Shown here piece after piece: positions 61,890 through 64,000 of a DNA stretch of 64,000 nucleotides; position 1 is the stretch's first letter, and the number at the start of each line of letters is the position of its first letter. The notes beneath the pieces were generated by a model. The model ran no database searches and had not been told where the DNA came from. It was given only the letters and a program-made list of their open reading frames with translations. Both the position numbers and the translations under genes were made by a program. Origin of the DNA: Rhynchopus euleeides (Eukaryota; Euglenozoa; Diplonemea; Diplonemida; Diplonemidae); assembly GCA_963210315.1 (NCBI GenBank), contig OY723278.1, positions 620,001 through 684,000 on the forward strand. Direction: 5' to 3'.

Positions 61890-63045
61890 GGCTGCGGGGT
61901 GCAGTGTGTAGAACCTGCAGGGTGGGGGTGCCAGGGCCATGTGGAAAACGAGGGGGGCTGCTGCGCTGGTGCGCCAATTGGCAAAACAGAAAAGCTAACT
62001 CCCACAGCCCTTGCTGTGGAGGTTGTCCAGAAGCGCCCATCCCCCATCGCATCACCTCTTGTGTTGGGAGTGACGCAACCCAAGGGGTAAAGAGGGTTCT
62101 GGGGCATTGGGAGCTCGAGATGTACCGGCGCTGCGTTTTACGATCTATCTCAATTTTTGCAGGGACAACGAGTCCCCGTGCAGTAGCTAGTCTGTCAAAC
62201 GAACAACCCTACGTCTCATCCCCCACCGCCTCCTTCGGTGGGGCTGGGCGGCAGTGTCTGGTTCCCCGCCATCCTGCGTGGATAGAGGCGTCAGAACGAC
62301 TTCAATGGTTCCGACGACCACAACGGGCAGTGCCGGGCGGACACCCGGCACTGCCATGCACAGTAAAGCCGGAAGGCGATGTACTCAACTGGCAGAGGCG
62401 CGGATCCCCTGGTATCCCCAGGGGACATCGAGTGCCACACTGGATGCCACAGCTGCAGATGGGTAACGGGCTCGGCTTTCTGCGCATCAGAGTGAATCAC
62501 ACCTGCCTCGCCTTGTCGGGTCCTAGCTCGGGTGGGCTCCCCACACGCCTTCTGCGCCGCTGGGAGCGGGAACACCCCACAAAGCGGGCCCTGGCTCCAC
62601 CGCCGCTGCCCGCGCAGCAGTTTTCCGAGAGACCCGATCACGGCGGGCGCACAGGCCTGAGAATCGGTTCGCCTCAACTACCCCCGCGCCCCCCTCGCGA
62701 TTGGAGCCAGCGGGAGATGGCCCAACAAGAAACCAGTGTGCCTGGCACAGCTCCCAGCAGGAGTGGGTGTGTGTGGCGGGCAACATTTGCCAACCCTGTG
62801 TTCACCCACTGCACTCGTCACCCTGGTGCGTGAGGATTGACTCCTGGTGTGCACCGTACAGCTTGGACAGGGCTCCAGCAACTGTCACAGTGTGTCGGTT
62901 GCAGACAGCTGGCGGGTTGTCCACACAACTGCTCCACGGCCCTCTTGATCCGCCATCCCGCTCAGGCTGGCGTAGGCAAACCTTGCAGACCACTCCGGTG
63001 TGCAGCAAGACGTGCGCAGGACATCGCATCTCAAGCAACCCGCCG
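61890..63045. other. Intergenic stretch with several hairpins
   Basis: No coding sequence is recognised. Stem-loops lie at 62221-62243 (8-bp stem, ccccaccg/cggtgggg), 62326-62355 (12-bp perfect stem ggcagtgccggg, 6-nt loop) and around 62408-62430 (cccctgg/ccagggg). A structured RNA is possible but nothing matches a known family. Confidence 0.4.
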
Positions 63046-63845
63046 TCATGACCGCGATATTCTCGAGCTCAGAACCCGCGACGTCAGGATGGTGACCTTC
63101 GTCGGCTTCTTCGGCAGCACCGCCGACACCAGCTTCTCCTGCTGTGCACGGGAAAGGGGATGCATGATTCACTACAGGCACCAAACACCCACGACACCCC
63201 TCCCCCCCCCCCTCCCCCACCACCACCACACCACACCAGGCATACATAGGGAAGCGACGGAAGGAACTGATAGGCAGAGGACGAGCAGATACATCCTGCC
63301 AAGGCACCGCAGAGAGACATGACGAGGCTGTCCTTCATATGCAGCAGGGACAGCTGCAGGGCAATCAGGAGGGAACCGGTCGCTGCGGTGTAAGGGATGC
63401 CGTAGGCCACGAAGAGGTGGGTGCGTGGGGCAGACGCCACGAAGGCGTACACCGTTGCGAGGCAGGCGAAGTAGGGGCCGGGCAGGACGATGCCCCACGA
63501 GGTGTTGAGGAGGAAGAGGAGGAGGCGCACCGACCATCCGACGAAGTGCGCCGAGAGCAGGAACAGCAGAAGCTTGCGCGACCCCCACTGCCGCTCCAGA
63601 GGCACGCCGGAGCTGAGCATCAGCGCCCCCGTCATCACCATCTCGCCAGCCGTGTGGAAGTAGAAGGGCTGCACCAGCAGGGTCCATAGCAAACCCCACG
63701 ACACGGAGTGCACGGCTTCCCCGATCTCGAACAGGCGGGCAGGCTCCCACTGCATCCCGTTGAGCACCGTCCCCACACTGCACAGCAGCACGAAGCAGCC
63801 GCAGACAGGCTGCCCGGCGAACCGGGTGAGCTCGAGGATTTTCAT
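63046..63845 (-). CDS. UBAC2/derlin-like rhomboid-fold membrane protein, no protease site
   Basis: Exons 63246-63845 and 63046-63141 give 231 residues. The intron starts GTATGC at 63245 and ends GTGCACAG at 63142, phase 0. About six hydrophobic segments fill residues 8-195. The pattern GVPLERQWGSRKLLLFLL is the conserved turn of rhomboid-like proteins, derlins and UBAC2. The catalytic GXSG is absent; the corresponding loop reads GPYFACLAT, so this is a pseudoprotease. The C-terminal ~30 residues from exon 2 are hydrophilic and basic and carry no UBA domain. By analogy it would sit in the ER and take part in membrane-protein quality control. Confidence 0.75.
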
Positions 63846-63968
63846 TGCAGTGGTGGGGGGGTGTGGGGGTGACTCGGCAGGGCAGGCAGTGTCTTCCGGC
63901 GCAGGGTGGGATGCGGCACACACAGTGTTATGCGCTGTCCTGCCGGGATTGCATGGCTGCACCGGATG

Positions 63969-63999
63969 GAATATCGGTGTGTGTGTGTGTGTGTGTGTG
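63969..63999. repeat. GT microsatellite at the window edge
   Basis: Uninterrupted gt repeat of about eleven units upstream of the rhomboid-fold gene, close to the end of the window. Confidence 0.85.
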
Positions 64000-64000
64000 C

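Overview
The window looks like nuclear DNA of a free-living protist. It has spliceosomal introns, a box C/D snoRNA pair, BUD31, a TDRD3-like protein, a membrane adenylate cyclase, secreted multidomain enzymes, long stretches without genes and many inverted-repeat elements. Every gene I can support (sixteen protein genes plus the snoRNA pair) lies on the minus strand. One-directional gene arrays, mostly intronless genes and C-rich tracts followed by AG just upstream of start codons fit Euglenozoa, most likely a diplonemid. That placement is inference; no rRNA or spliced-leader gene is present to confirm it.

Layout. Positions 1-5011 are a repeat block: a 333-bp element, a foldback element with arms of about 350 bp, and an AT-rich inverted-repeat element (3187-5011) with two other elements nested inside it. 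A low-complexity membrane protein (5211-8501) follows, then another inverted-repeat element (9280-11651) carrying exon-like remnants. From 12 to 21 kb come a secreted LPMO-CBM-GH5 fusion, a TDRD3-like CCCH/RGG protein, two tandem snoRNAs, a small orphan and a tandem thioredoxin. From 21.7 to 35.2 kb is a segmental duplication of about 3 kb holding two secreted WD40 proteins, with a mitochondrial CnoX-like protein and a small membrane protein between the copies. From 36.5 to 50.3 kb lie the third 333-bp element, the adenylate cyclase, a DOMON membrane protein, an extended BUD31 and a PARP-family protein. At 51.7-54.0 kb is a hAT-like DNA transposon with perfect 24-bp inverted repeats. From 55.4 to 61.9 kb is a tandem pair of cPLA2/patatin-like lipases, and the window ends with a UBAC2-like rhomboid-fold membrane protein.

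Gene structure. Eight of the nine introns I could place with confidence begin GTATG(C/T) and end in AG; they run from 44 to 181 nt. Several genes are only complete after joining exons across these sites, and exon coordinates are given in each entry. The genes do not form one pathway. The LPMO-GH5 protein points to cellulose breakdown outside the cell, the WD40 and DOMON proteins to the secretory route or cell surface, and the snoRNAs, BUD31 and the TDRD3-like protein to RNA maturation.
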